This document shows, piece by piece, positions 35,022 through 43,959 of a stretch of 64,000 nt of DNA. Source of the DNA: Pseudomonas fragi (GTDB taxonomy: Bacteria > Pseudomonadota > Gammaproteobacteria > Pseudomonadales > Pseudomonadaceae); assembly GCF_002269505.1 (NCBI RefSeq), contig NZ_NQKQ01000003.1:212517-276516 (forward strand). The letters are read 5' to 3'. Under the pieces are notes generated by a model. It was not told the DNA's origin. It ran no database searches and saw nothing but the letters and a program-made list of their open reading frames with translations. Numbering within the stretch: position 1 is the stretch's first letter; each line of letters begins with the position of its first letter. A program made the translations under genes and the position numbers.

Positions 35022-36605
35022 TCAACCCAGCGAGCGGTCTGACAATTGACCATCCACCAGGCGGTGAAGGCCCAGAGGGTTGGCGTTTTTCAATGCGTCA
35101 GGCAACAGCTTGTCAGGGTAGTTCTGGAAACACACCGGGCGCAGGAAACGATCGATCGCCAAGGTGCCCACTGAAGTGCCCCTGGCATCGGAGGTGGCCG
35201 GGTAGGGGCCGCCATGGACCATCGAGTCGCAGACTTCCACGCCGGTCGGGTAACCATTGAGCAGGATGCGTCCGACTTTCTGCTCCAGCAGCGCAGTCAG
35301 TTCGCCGAACTGTTCAATGTCAGTCACTTCGCCGATCAAGGTGGCCGTCAGTTGGCCATGCAAACTGTTTATCGCGGCACTGAGCTGAGCCTGATCCTCA
35401 ACCTCAACCACCACGGTGCTTGGCCCGAAAACTTCTTCCTGCAACACCTCATCCCCTCCGAGCAATAGGCTGACATCAGCCTTGAACAGCTGCGGCCATG
35501 CCTGATTGCCCTGCTGCGCCTGCCCGGCTAGGCGTTGGATAGCGTCATGGGCAAGCAGTTTGTCCAGGCCTTGGCCGTAGCTGCGCAAGGTGCCGGGATT
35601 AAGCATGGTCTGCGCAGGTTGCTCGCTGATCTGCCCGGCCAACTGTTCAATGAAGGCCGTGAATGCAACCGAGCGCAGGCCAATGACCAGCCCCGGATTG
35701 GTACAGAACTGCCCGCAACCCTGCACAACCGAGGCGCACAGTTCGCGGGCGATGCTGGCGCCGCGTACGACAAGGGCCTGGGGCAGGGCGATCACCGGGT
35801 TGATGCTGGACATCTCGGCAAACACAGGGATTGGCCGGGGGCGTGCCGCCGCCATGTCACACAACTGGCGGCCGCCCTTGAGCGAGCCGGTAAAACCGAC
35901 GGCATGAATCGCCGGATGCTTGACCAGCGCCTCACCAACGCCGGCGCCGTAGATCATATTAAAGACTCCGGCGGGCATGCCGGTGCGTTCGGCGGCACGC
36001 ATCAAGGCATCGGCGACCCATTCTGCAGTAGCCATGTGCCCGCTATGGGCCTTGAACACGACCGGGCAGCCGGCTGCCAACGCCGAGGCGGTGTCACCGC
36101 CCGCTGTGGAGAACGCCAAAGGAAAGTTGCTGGCGCCAAACACCGCCACCGGCCCCAGTCCAATGCGGTACTGGCGCAAGTCGGGACGAGGCAGCGGAGT
36201 GCGATCCGGCAGTGCCTGATCGATGCGTGCAGCATAAAAATCACCACGGCGCAGCACCTTGGCGAACAGGCGCATTTGTCCGCTGGTGCGCCCACGCTCA
36301 CCCAGAATACGACCCGCAGGCAATGCAGTTTCCCGGCAGACAACCGCCACGAAGTCATCACCCAGGGCATCCAGCTCATCGGCGATCGCGTCCAGAAACC
36401 TGGCGCGGCGTTCCGCACTCAACCCGCGGTAGGCCGGGTATGCCGACGCGGCAGCTGTGGCAGCATGGTCAACTTCCTCGGGGGTGGCTTGGTGAAAGTC
36501 GTAGGCGAGGGGCTCGCCGGTGCTGGCGTCGACACTCTTGACGATAACGCTGCCCAGGGCGCTGCGTTGGCCACCGATGTAGTTGTGACCGAGAATCTGA
36601 GTCAT
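35022..36605 (-). CDS. 2,5-dioxopentanoate (alpha-ketoglutarate semialdehyde) dehydrogenase
   Basis: A 527-residue aldehyde dehydrogenase of the KGSA dehydrogenase type. It has LGPVAVFGASNFPLAFSTAG for cofactor approach, VGFTGSLKGGRQLCD, VFAEMSSINPV with the general-base Glu, and the catalytic Cys in GQFCTNPGLV. It would oxidise 2-oxoglutarate semialdehyde to 2-oxoglutarate, the last step of non-phosphorylative pentose and hydroxyproline pathways. It lies 12 bases downstream of the AraD1-type gene, in the same operon, so the pentonate route applies here. The family is close to 525 residues, as found. Confidence 0.93.
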   Translation of the reverse strand: MTQILGHNYIGGQRSALGSVIVKSVDASTGEPLAYDFHQATPEEVDHAATAAASAYPAYRGLSAERRARFLDAIADELDALGDDFVAVVCRETALPAGRILGERGRTSGQMRLFAKVLRRGDFYAARIDQALPDRTPLPRPDLRQYRIGLGPVAVFGASNFPLAFSTAGGDTASALAAGCPVVFKAHSGHMATAEWVADALMRAAERTGMPAGVFNMIYGAGVGEALVKHPAIHAVGFTGSLKGGRQLCDMAAARPRPIPVFAEMSSINPVIALPQALVVRGASIARELCASVVQGCGQFCTNPGLVIGLRSVAFTAFIEQLAGQISEQPAQTMLNPGTLRSYGQGLDKLLAHDAIQRLAGQAQQGNQAWPQLFKADVSLLLGGDEVLQEEVFGPSTVVVEVEDQAQLSAAINSLHGQLTATLIGEVTDIEQFGELTALLEQKVGRILLNGYPTGVEVCDSMVHGGPYPATSDARGTSVGTLAIDRFLRPVCFQNYPDKLLPDALKNANPLGLHRLVDGQLSDRSLG

Positions 36606-36617
36606 TGGGGGTTTCCT

Positions 36618-37610
36618 TTAAAGTGTGCCGATGCCGCCGGGCGCGAAGACCCCATCGACCGGGGTGATACCGTTGATCAAAGGCGCGCCGAAATCGGCCT
36701 GGCTGATTTCGAAGCGATCACCCGGCTGTGTGCGAATGTCATCGGCGAACGAGAGGGTCGCCGTGCCAAAAAAGTGGATATGCACATCACCCGGACGCAG
36801 GAACTGGCTGTACTTGAAGTGATGATATTCAAGGTTTTCCAGGCTGTGGCACATGTTGGCTTCGCCACTCAAAAACTCGTTTTCCCACAGCACCTCGCCA
36901 TCGCGCAGGATCCGGCTGCGGCCCGACAAATGCTGGGGCAATGCACCTACCCGCAGTTCAGGACCAAACGAGCAGCTGCGCAATTTGGAATGGGCCAGGT
37001 ACAGGTAGTTTTTGCGCTCCATCACGTGATCGGAGAATTCATTACCTACGGCGAACCCCAGTCGATAGGGTTTCGCGTCATGGCCGATAACATACAGGCC
37101 GCCGATTTCCGGCTCCTCGCCCGCGTCTTCGGCAAAGGGTGGCAGTGGAAATGCAACTCCAGGCCGTACGACGATGCTGCCATCGCCCTTGTAGAACCAT
37201 TCCGGTTGCACCCCCGCTTGACCGGCGGCGGGCTTTCCGCCTTCCACTCCCCATTTGAAAATTCGCATGGTGTCGGTCAGCGCCGCTTCGTCACCGGCCT
37301 GCTGGTGCATTTTATCTCGCGCAGACGCGCTGCCCAGGTGGGTCAGGCCCGTACCGCTAATCAGCATATGGGCCGGGTCCGGGTGATCCAGAGGGGGCAG
37401 GATACGCAACTCGGCCAACAACGCCGGATAGTCATGGGTAATGCCCAGGCCGTGCTGGTCGACCTGCTGTGCCAGGCTCACACCCGCTTCGATGGCAGCG
37501 AGGGCCAAATCACGCACGCTGTTGGCCCCCGACACTTCATGTACCAGGTTACCGTCTACCAGGCCGACGCGACGCTCGCCGGTGTTGAGTTCAAATTGTA
37601 CTAAACGCAT
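36618..37610 (-). CDS. FAH-fold AraD1/GguC-type 2-keto-3-deoxypentonate dehydratase
   Basis: A 330-residue protein whose start at 37610 (MRLVQFEL) removes a poor upstream extension. It has the fumarylacetoacetate hydrolase-like metal site (GNEFSDHVMERKNYLYLAHS with the acidic ligands, and SGEANMCHSLEN). It belongs to the AraD1/GguC branch. Relatives dehydrate 2-keto-3-deoxy-L-arabonate or -D-xylonate to 2-oxoglutarate semialdehyde. Operon position between the KGSA dehydrogenase and an MFS importer, opposite an IlvD/Edd pentonate dehydratase, fits that step. The sugar stereochemistry cannot be decided from sequence. Confidence 0.85.
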   Translation of the reverse strand: MRLVQFELNTGERRVGLVDGNLVHEVSGANSVRDLALAAIEAGVSLAQQVDQHGLGITHDYPALLAELRILPPLDHPDPAHMLISGTGLTHLGSASARDKMHQQAGDEAALTDTMRIFKWGVEGGKPAAGQAGVQPEWFYKGDGSIVVRPGVAFPLPPFAEDAGEEPEIGGLYVIGHDAKPYRLGFAVGNEFSDHVMERKNYLYLAHSKLRSCSFGPELRVGALPQHLSGRSRILRDGEVLWENEFLSGEANMCHSLENLEYHHFKYSQFLRPGDVHIHFFGTATLSFADDIRTQPGDRFEISQADFGAPLINGITPVDGVFAPGGIGTL

Positions 37611-37626
37611 ATCGGGTGTCCCTTGA

Positions 37627-38949
37627 TTAAAGATGAGTCGCCGCGCGGGCGCTGGCGGCAAATTCGCTCGACTGGAGCACGTGTTTACGCTCGAGGGTGC
37701 GATACACCACGAACGTCAGGAATAACCCGAACAGCATCACCCCGGACAGGAAGTACAAGCCCGAGGCCAGGTTGCCGGTGTATTCCTTGAGCGCACCGAT
37801 CACAAACGGTCCGATATAGCCACCCAGGTTGCCCACCGAGTTGATCAGGGCAATGCCGGCGGCGGCACTGGCACCGGCGAAGAAGCGTCCCGGCAATGTC
37901 CAGAAGATGGCGGTACAGGAAAACAACGAGAACGCCACCAGGCTCAAGGCCGCCAGTTGCAGCATCGGGACCGTCAGCCAGGCGCTGAAGAACAGGCCGA
38001 TGGCGCCCAGCACATAGAGCACTGCCAAGTGACCATAACGATCATTGAGGCGGTCGGAACTTCGAGGGATGATGAGCAAGCCGATAATGCCGAAGACATA
38101 GGGCACCGAAGACACGAACCCGGTGCTCAAGTCACTGCCGCCAAACTGTTTTATCAAGGTTGGCAGCCACAGCCCCAGCCCGTAAATACTCAGGGTGACG
38201 GGCAGGTAGAACAGCGCAAGCAGCAACACGCGCTTGTCTTTCAACGCATGCAAGGGGTTGCCATGACGGGTCTGGCCGTAGGCTTGCAAGTCCTTTTCCA
38301 GCTCGCCTTGCAGCCAGTCCTTTTCACCCTGATCCATCCACTTGACCTGTTGCGGACCGTCCGGCAAGTAACGCAGTACGGGCCAGGTCAACAGAATGGC
38401 GGGCATGCCGATCACAATAAACAGCCATTGCCAGCCATGCAGGCCAAGGATGCCATCCATGCCCAGCAAGCCGCCGGACACGGGCCCGGTGATCATCATG
38501 GCGATAGGTTGCGACAGGATAAACAGGCCCAGGATCTTGCCGCGATGGCGGACCGGGAACCATTGGGTGATGTAGTACAGCACGCCAGGAAAGAATCCCG
38601 CTTCGGCGACCCCCAACAGGAAACGCATGACATAGAAGCTGTGCGGCCCCTGCACAAAGGCCATGCCAATGGTGATGGCGCCCCAGGTGACCATGATCCG
38701 GGCAAACCAGCGCCGTGCGCCGAAACGCTCGAGCATCAGGTTGCTGGGGATTTCCATCAGGAAATAACCAATGAAAAACAGCCCGGCGCCCAGGCCATAG
38801 GCGGCATCGCCAATGCCGATATCCGCGCCCATGTGCAGCTTGGCAAAGCCCACCGCTGAACGGTCTACATAAGCAATCAGGTACAGCAGGATCAGGAAGG
38901 GAATGAGTTTAAGCGTAATGCGACGAATAAGCCGGAGTTCCTGGCTCAT
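37627..38949 (-). CDS. MFS importer, anion:cation symporter (sugar acid) type
   Basis: A 440-residue, 12-helix protein of the ACS branch of MFS (sugar-acid and phthalate transporters). Features are FLILLYLIAYVDRSAVGFAK in helix 1 and the loop MEIPSNLMLERFGARRW. The start at 38949 is preceded by GGGAGA. It ends 16 bases before the AraD1-type gene begins and heads a three-gene operon divergent from the dehydratase. The likely substrate is a pentonate or related sugar acid. Confidence 0.87.
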   Translation of the reverse strand: MSQELRLIRRITLKLIPFLILLYLIAYVDRSAVGFAKLHMGADIGIGDAAYGLGAGLFFIGYFLMEIPSNLMLERFGARRWFARIMVTWGAITIGMAFVQGPHSFYVMRFLLGVAEAGFFPGVLYYITQWFPVRHRGKILGLFILSQPIAMMITGPVSGGLLGMDGILGLHGWQWLFIVIGMPAILLTWPVLRYLPDGPQQVKWMDQGEKDWLQGELEKDLQAYGQTRHGNPLHALKDKRVLLLALFYLPVTLSIYGLGLWLPTLIKQFGGSDLSTGFVSSVPYVFGIIGLLIIPRSSDRLNDRYGHLAVLYVLGAIGLFFSAWLTVPMLQLAALSLVAFSLFSCTAIFWTLPGRFFAGASAAAGIALINSVGNLGGYIGPFVIGALKEYTGNLASGLYFLSGVMLFGLFLTFVVYRTLERKHVLQSSEFAASARAATHL

Positions 38950-39040
38950 GAGACGGTCTCCCATTGTTTTTGTTATGGCACCTCTGGAGTGGCCTCAAGC
39001 GGGTTTTCGCCAGGATCAGCTCTCAGTGAAAAACGACTAT

Positions 39041-39053
39041 ATAGTATTACTAT
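39041..39053. promoter_or_regulatory. Operator in the pentonate divergent promoter (FadR-type site)
   Basis: ATAGTA-T-TACTAT is a perfect palindrome midway between the MFS and dehydratase starts. It contains TAGTATTACTA, which fits the TNGTNNNACNA pattern of FadR/FCD-class GntR regulators. A regulator of just that class is encoded at 40984, downstream of the dehydratase. It most likely represses both divergent units until a pathway intermediate binds. Confidence 0.6.
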
Positions 39054-39140
39054 TTAACCAACAACTCTTCCACAATGGCTTTTTTACGGCTAATTTAGCG
39101 GCACGGAAAACAATTAGTCATACAATAAGAGCCCGCCATC

Positions 39141-40877
39141 ATGTCAGACAAATTTCCTCCTCTGCGCTCTGCCCAATGGTTTGGCAGCGCTGATAAAAAC
39201 GGTTTCATGTACCGCAGCTGGATGAAGAACCAGGGCATTGCCGATCATCAGTTCCAGGGCAAACCCATCATCGGTATCTGCAACACCTGGTCGGAATTGA
39301 CGCCTTGCAATGCTCACTTTCGGACCATCGCCGAGCACGTAAAACGCGGTGTCATCGAGGCTGGTGGCTTCCCGGTCGAGTTCCCGGTGTTTTCCAACGG
39401 TGAATCCAACCTGCGACCTACCGCCATGCTGACGCGCAATCTGGCGAGCATGGATGTGGAAGAAGCCATTCGCGGTAACCCGATCGATGGCGTGGTGCTG
39501 TTGACCGGTTGCGACAAAACCACCCCGGCGCTGTTGATGGGCGCGGCCAGCTGTGATGTCCCGGCCATTGTGGTCACCGGTGGGCCGATGCTGAACGGCA
39601 AGCACAAAGGCAAGGACATCGGCGCCGGCACCATCGTCTGGCAGATGCACGAGTCGTACAAAGCCGGCGCCATCAGCCTCGACGAATTCCTCTCGGCCGA
39701 GGCCGGCATGTCGCGCTCGGCGGGCACCTGCAATACCATGGGTACGGCCTCGACCATGGCCTGCATGGCTGAAGCCCTGGGCACATCGCTGCCCCATAAC
39801 GCGGCCATCCCGGCGGTGGATTCGCGCCGCTACGTGCTGGCCCATATGTCGGGCATGCGCGCCGTCGAGATGGTCCGCGAAGATTTGCGCCTGTCCAAGG
39901 TGTTGACTCGGGAAGCCTTTGAAAATGCGATCAGGGTCAATGCCGCCATTGGCGGTTCGACCAACGCCGTGATTCACCTCAAGGCCATCGCCGGGCGGAT
40001 CGGCGTGGACCTGGAGCTGGATGACTGGACCCGCATAGGGCAGGGCACACCGACCCTGGTGGACTTGCAGCCGTCGGGACGCTTCCTGATGGAAGAATTC
40101 TACTATGCCGGAGGCCTGCCGGCCGTGCTGCGGCGCCTGGGTGAGAACGGCCTGATTCCGAATCCGCAAGCCTTGACCGTCAACGGCAAGAGTTTGTGGG
40201 AGAACGTTAAAAACTCACCGATCTATGGCGACGACGAAGTTATCCGGGCCATCGATAACCCGCTGGTCGCCGACGGCGGTATCTGCGTATTGCGCGGCAA
40301 CCTGGCGCCTCTGGGCGCGGTACTCAAGCCATCCGCTGCGACCCCGGCCCTGATGAAACATCGCGGGCAGGCCGTGGTATTCGAGAACTTCGACATGTAC
40401 AAGGCCCGCATCAATGACCCTGAGCTGGCGGTCACTGCCGACTCGATTCTGGTGATGAAGAACTGTGGACCAAAGGGTTACCCGGGCATGGCCGAAGTGG
40501 GCAATATGGGTCTGCCCGCCAAGCTACTGGCTCAGGGCGTGACTGATATGGTGCGCATTTCCGATGCCCGCATGAGCGGAACGGCGTACGGCACAGTGGT
40601 GCTGCACGTGGCACCGGAAGCCGCAGCCGGCGGACCACTGGCGGCCGTGCAGGAAGGTGACTGGATTGAACTGGACTGTGCCAGCGGACGCCTGCATCTG
40701 GATATCTCCGATGCCGAACTGACCGCTCGCCTGGCCGATATCGAGCCACCAAGAAAACTGTTGATTGGCGGCTACCGCCAACTCTACATCGACCATGTCA
40801 TGCAGGCCGACCAAGGCTGCGATTTCGATTTCCTGGTGGGCTGCCGAGGATCGGAAGTACCCCGTCATTCCCACTGA
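39141..40877 (+). CDS. IlvD/Edd family dehydratase, L-arabonate/D-xylonate type
   Basis: A 578-residue sugar-acid dehydratase. The [2Fe-2S] cluster ligands line up as C56 (SELTPC), C124 (LTGCDKTTPA) and C197 (SAGTCNTMGTAS), the same spacing as in the characterised Rhizobium arabonate dehydratase. RLLGK-like GESNLRPTA and the C-terminal MKNCGPKGYPGM and MSGTAYGTVVLH regions are also present. It removes water from a pentonate to give 2-keto-3-deoxypentonate, the substrate of the FAH-fold gene across the divergent promoter. L-arabonate is the best guess, D-xylonate or D-fuconate the alternative. Confidence 0.92.
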   Translation: MSDKFPPLRSAQWFGSADKNGFMYRSWMKNQGIADHQFQGKPIIGICNTWSELTPCNAHFRTIAEHVKRGVIEAGGFPVEFPVFSNGESNLRPTAMLTRNLASMDVEEAIRGNPIDGVVLLTGCDKTTPALLMGAASCDVPAIVVTGGPMLNGKHKGKDIGAGTIVWQMHESYKAGAISLDEFLSAEAGMSRSAGTCNTMGTASTMACMAEALGTSLPHNAAIPAVDSRRYVLAHMSGMRAVEMVREDLRLSKVLTREAFENAIRVNAAIGGSTNAVIHLKAIAGRIGVDLELDDWTRIGQGTPTLVDLQPSGRFLMEEFYYAGGLPAVLRRLGENGLIPNPQALTVNGKSLWENVKNSPIYGDDEVIRAIDNPLVADGGICVLRGNLAPLGAVLKPSAATPALMKHRGQAVVFENFDMYKARINDPELAVTADSILVMKNCGPKGYPGMAEVGNMGLPAKLLAQGVTDMVRISDARMSGTAYGTVVLHVAPEAAAGGPLAAVQEGDWIELDCASGRLHLDISDAELTARLADIEPPRKLLIGGYRQLYIDHVMQADQGCDFDFLVGCRGSEVPRHSH

Positions 40878-40983
40878 GTGGCGCCACCGGCAAAGCGAGC
40901 CCGGCATGACAATCATGCAGGCGCGATTGAACCCGCGCCTGCTATGATCCGCGCTTTCAACCGAAAGGATCGACCTGCGCCCC

Positions 40984-41697
40984 ATGGATTATCGTCAGCC
41001 CTCCGACCGCAAAAGCATGCATACGCGCATCGTTCAGGAACTCGGCCTGCAGATTGTCTCCGGGCGCTTCAAATCCGACGACAAACTGCCTGCCGAAGCA
41101 TTGCTCTGCACAGAATATGCGGTCAGCCGCCCGGTATTGCGCGAAGCCACCCGGGTGCTGGTTGCCAAAGGCCTGGTGTACTCCAGGCCGCGGGTGGGTA
41201 CCGTGGTCAAGCCACGCCGCGAGTGGCACATGCTCGACCCTGATGTGTTGCACTGGTTGCTGCAGGCCTCGCCCCAAAATGAATTTTTTGGTTTGCTGAC
41301 CACCGTGCGCAGCATTATTGAGCCCGCCGTGGCAGCGCTCGCAGCCCAGCATGCAACTGCAGAAGATGTAGCATCGATCCATGAAGCCTACCAACGCATG
41401 GAAAATGCCTCCAGCCCTGAAGAGCTGCTGCAACCCGACCTGGACTTTCACAGCCGTATTGCCGACGCAACCCATAACGACTTGCTGGCCAACTTGTGCA
41501 ACATGCTGTCATTGGCCTTGCGCGAAGCCATGAAGCACTCCAACCGTCGACCCAACCTGCACGAACTTGCCCTGCCACGGCACAAGGCAATCTTGACCGC
41601 GATCGAAAGCCGCGACGCTTTGGGCGCGCGCCAGGCCACCCTGGTACAGCTCGAAGACGCACGCATGGCGCTGGATGTGGTGTTGAGCCAAGGGTGA
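40984..41697 (+). CDS. FadR/FCD-family GntR transcriptional regulator
   Basis: A 237-residue regulator with an N-terminal winged helix (about 10-75; GRFKSDDKLPAEALLCTEYA and SRPVLREATRVLVAKGLV) and the GTVVKPR wing. A C-terminal all-helical FCD ligand domain (about 100-230) follows, with metal-binding His in DFHSRIADAT and LPRHKAIL. It follows the dehydratase by 106 bases. The palindrome at 39041-39053 fits its family's site, so it is the obvious regulator of the pentonate genes. Confidence 0.9.
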   Translation: MDYRQPSDRKSMHTRIVQELGLQIVSGRFKSDDKLPAEALLCTEYAVSRPVLREATRVLVAKGLVYSRPRVGTVVKPRREWHMLDPDVLHWLLQASPQNEFFGLLTTVRSIIEPAVAALAAQHATAEDVASIHEAYQRMENASSPEELLQPDLDFHSRIADATHNDLLANLCNMLSLALREAMKHSNRRPNLHELALPRHKAILTAIESRDALGARQATLVQLEDARMALDVVLSQG

Positions 41698-42037
41698 GGG
41701 CGGTTGATACCGGCGAGCCCGATTCGACCTGGTACGGCGCACATTGGCAGAGTTGAGTGTTTTTACCCTGGCAGCATTTGACCGAGGCGATAGAGGGCGA
41801 GCAGGGCGCTGCCCGGGCGCCGATATTGTCTTTTCATGCGGTTTTCTGGGCGGGGATGGATCGTCCTGGTTCAAACCTGCGACTTCACAAAGCTTCACAT
41901 TTGCACGGCGGGAAAGAGCGGGGATATCGGTTAGCATCGCGGCGCAGCCTAGGGGCGCAAGCGTGGTAACAACAACGGCTTCAAATGGCTGACAAGCGTT
42001 TGAAAGCCGGGATCCCGGTAAATAAGGTCTCTTTATT
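41698..42037. other. 340-base gap between FadR-type regulator and exporter
   Basis: No gene is supported. It should hold the exporter promoter. It also contains GTTAGCATCGCGGCGCAGC at 41930-41948, which recurs with one mismatch at 9020-9038. No palindrome or terminator stood out. Confidence 0.5.
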
Positions 42038-43561
42038 GTGTCTAATGGCAATTCAAACCGTTGGTTAGTCCTCATGTCGGTCATTCTGGCTTTTATGCCG
42101 ATTGTCCTGGATTACACCATTCTGCATGTCGCGGTTCCGTCACTGACCCTTGCGTTGCAAGCAACGGGTACCGAGATTCTGTGGATCATCGACATCTACC
42201 CCTTGTTAATGGCCAGCCTGCTGATTCCCATGGGCACGCTGGCGGACAGGGTCGGCCATCGCCGAATGCTGCTGGCTGGGCTGGGTATCTTCTGCGCAGG
42301 TTCGATATTGGCCGCCTTTTCTCCCAATGTCGGATCCTTGATCGGGGCACGGGCGTTCATGGCATTCGGCGGCGCTATGGTCATGCCCAGTGTCCTCGCG
42401 ATTATTCGACAAACCTTTGAAGATCAGAGCGATCAAGCCGTAGCGCTGGGTATCTGGGGTGCTGTTGCCTCCACCGGTGCCGCCATCGGGCCCTTGGTGG
42501 GGGGCGCATTGCTGGAGCATTTCTGGTGGGGGTCGGTCTTCCTGATCAATGTGCCCGTGATGCTGCTGGTCATCCCCTTAGTGATCGCCTACATACCACG
42601 ACGAAGTGTGGTCGGCGATGGAAACTGGACCATCGGCCAGTCCGTGATTCTGATCCTGGGTGTCATGGCAAGTGTTTACGCCCTTAAATCGGGCTTCAAA
42701 ACCAACAGCTCTCTATTCGTTACCGGTGCCTGTTTTGTATTCGGAGCGCTGATGCTTGTCTGGTTTGTACGCAAGCAACTTCATACCTCGACCCCGATGC
42801 TTGATCTGAGCCTTTTCTCCATTCCGGCGGTCAGCACGGGTATCGTCATGGCTCTGGTAACCATGGGGGCGCTTGCCGGGTTCGAATTGCTGCTGGCTCA
42901 AGAACTGCAGTTCGTTATGGGCCGTACCCCCCTGGAGGCCGGTATCTTCATGATGCCGCTGATGATTGCGGCTGCAATCGGTGGGCCTCTTGCAGGCGTC
43001 ATCCTTAGGGCGATTGGCCTGAGGTGGGTTGCCAGTTGCTCATTGCTGGTGTCCGCGGCAAGTCTGGTCGGGCTGGCCCAAATACACCTGGGCAGCGGCG
43101 GGGTGGCCGTTATTGTGATGCTGGTGGCTCTGGGGCTTTCCCTCAGCATTGGTTTAACCGCCTCGTCAGTGGCGATCATGAACAGTATCCCAATGGAGAA
43201 AGCGGGCTCTGCCGGAGCCCTTGAGGCCACAAGTTACGACCTTGGCACCGGATTGGGCATCACCATTTTCGGAATTCTTCTGGTATCCACTTATGAAAAA
43301 TCCATACAGCTGCCTGATGGCATTCCATCTGCCATGGCCGAGACAGCCGTGCGGTCTATTGGTGAAACGATGATTGCGGCAAAAACACTGGGTGGCTTTC
43401 AAGGCCAGCAGCTTGCTGCAGCGGGGCAAAAGGCTTTTAGTGCCTCCCACAGCATGGTTTTGCTGACGGCGGCTGCACTGGTCGGGGTATTGAGCCTGTT
43501 GGTCTGGTTTGTGTTGAGGCATCACAAAGACAGGTCGGATCATTCCCGTGCAGCCAATTGA
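42038..43561 (+). CDS. SmvA-like MFS drug exporter (DHA2 family)
   Basis: A 507-residue, 14-helix exporter with a GTG start. It resembles SmvA, the methyl viologen and biocide exporter: TEILWIIDIYPLLMASLLIPMG in two parts (LWIIDIYPL and LLIPMG), LADRVGHRRML, GAAIGPLVGGALLEHFWWGSVFLI, and the late ETMIAAKTL tail region. DHA2 pumps use the proton gradient to expel cationic dyes and antiseptics. No regulator is adjacent. It lies about 190 bases from the dif site. Confidence 0.87.
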   Translation: MSNGNSNRWLVLMSVILAFMPIVLDYTILHVAVPSLTLALQATGTEILWIIDIYPLLMASLLIPMGTLADRVGHRRMLLAGLGIFCAGSILAAFSPNVGSLIGARAFMAFGGAMVMPSVLAIIRQTFEDQSDQAVALGIWGAVASTGAAIGPLVGGALLEHFWWGSVFLINVPVMLLVIPLVIAYIPRRSVVGDGNWTIGQSVILILGVMASVYALKSGFKTNSSLFVTGACFVFGALMLVWFVRKQLHTSTPMLDLSLFSIPAVSTGIVMALVTMGALAGFELLLAQELQFVMGRTPLEAGIFMMPLMIAAAIGGPLAGVILRAIGLRWVASCSLLVSAASLVGLAQIHLGSGGVAVIVMLVALGLSLSIGLTASSVAIMNSIPMEKAGSAGALEATSYDLGTGLGITIFGILLVSTYEKSIQLPDGIPSAMAETAVRSIGETMIAAKTLGGFQGQQLAAAGQKAFSASHSMVLLTAAALVGVLSLLVWFVLRHHKDRSDHSRAAN

Positions 43562-43959
43562 AAAAGTCGTCTGCGCGGGAATCCAAGCTTCCCTGTTTAC
43601 GCTTACTGGCCAGGACAAGCCACTACGACGGCTTCTAGGGGGGAGATGGATTCACCGCTGGTCGTTGCACTTGGCGTGGATCGCCGCGTGTTCGCGATTG
43701 GCGCAAATGCCGTTTGGATGCTCAAGAGTTTTTATAAGATCATCCTTAATTTAACATAATATACATTATGCGTAATTGCGCGTGACCCTGTCAGGGCCAG
43801 TGGAGGTCAGATTTCAAGGCGGCGAATCGCTCTTCAGGTCAATCCTGAATCTTTCGGAAACCATATCGAACAATTCGCCCGTTCTGTACCGATCTCTGAT
43901 TGATTGCGTTACGGCATAATCACCACCTTCGTGCTGCACCCGCCACAATGGAATGACAA
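43562..43959. other. 398-base gap containing the dif site
   Basis: The gap holds the dif site (43749-43776). A 37-codon frame on + (43646-43759) starts right after a GGGGGGAG run and ends inside dif. Its composition is not convincing and the ribosome site abuts the ATG, so it is not called as a gene. The rest probably carries the GNAT promoter. Confidence 0.6.
43749..43776 (-). other. dif: dif: XerCD chromosome dimer resolution site
   Basis: On the minus strand the 28 bases read as arm ATTACGCATAA, centre TGTATA, arm TTATGTTAAAT. The E. coli site has GGTGCGCATAA, TGTATA, TTATGTTAAAT. The XerD arm and centre are identical and the XerC arm matches 7 of 11, giving 24 of 28 overall. XerC and XerD recombine at dif to resolve chromosome dimers at division, under FtsK control. 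The site therefore marks the replication terminus. It lies in a gene-free gap, as dif sites do. Confidence 0.92.

Noticed and set aside
35535..37604. 689-codon open frame on +
   Set aside because: It runs antisense through the KGSA dehydrogenase and AraD1-type genes, whose motifs are complete; long antisense frames are common in GC-rich DNA.
43646..43759. 37-codon frame ending inside dif
   Set aside because: The ribosome-like GGGGGGAG touches the start codon and the peptide has no known match; the dif site explains the conserved bases.
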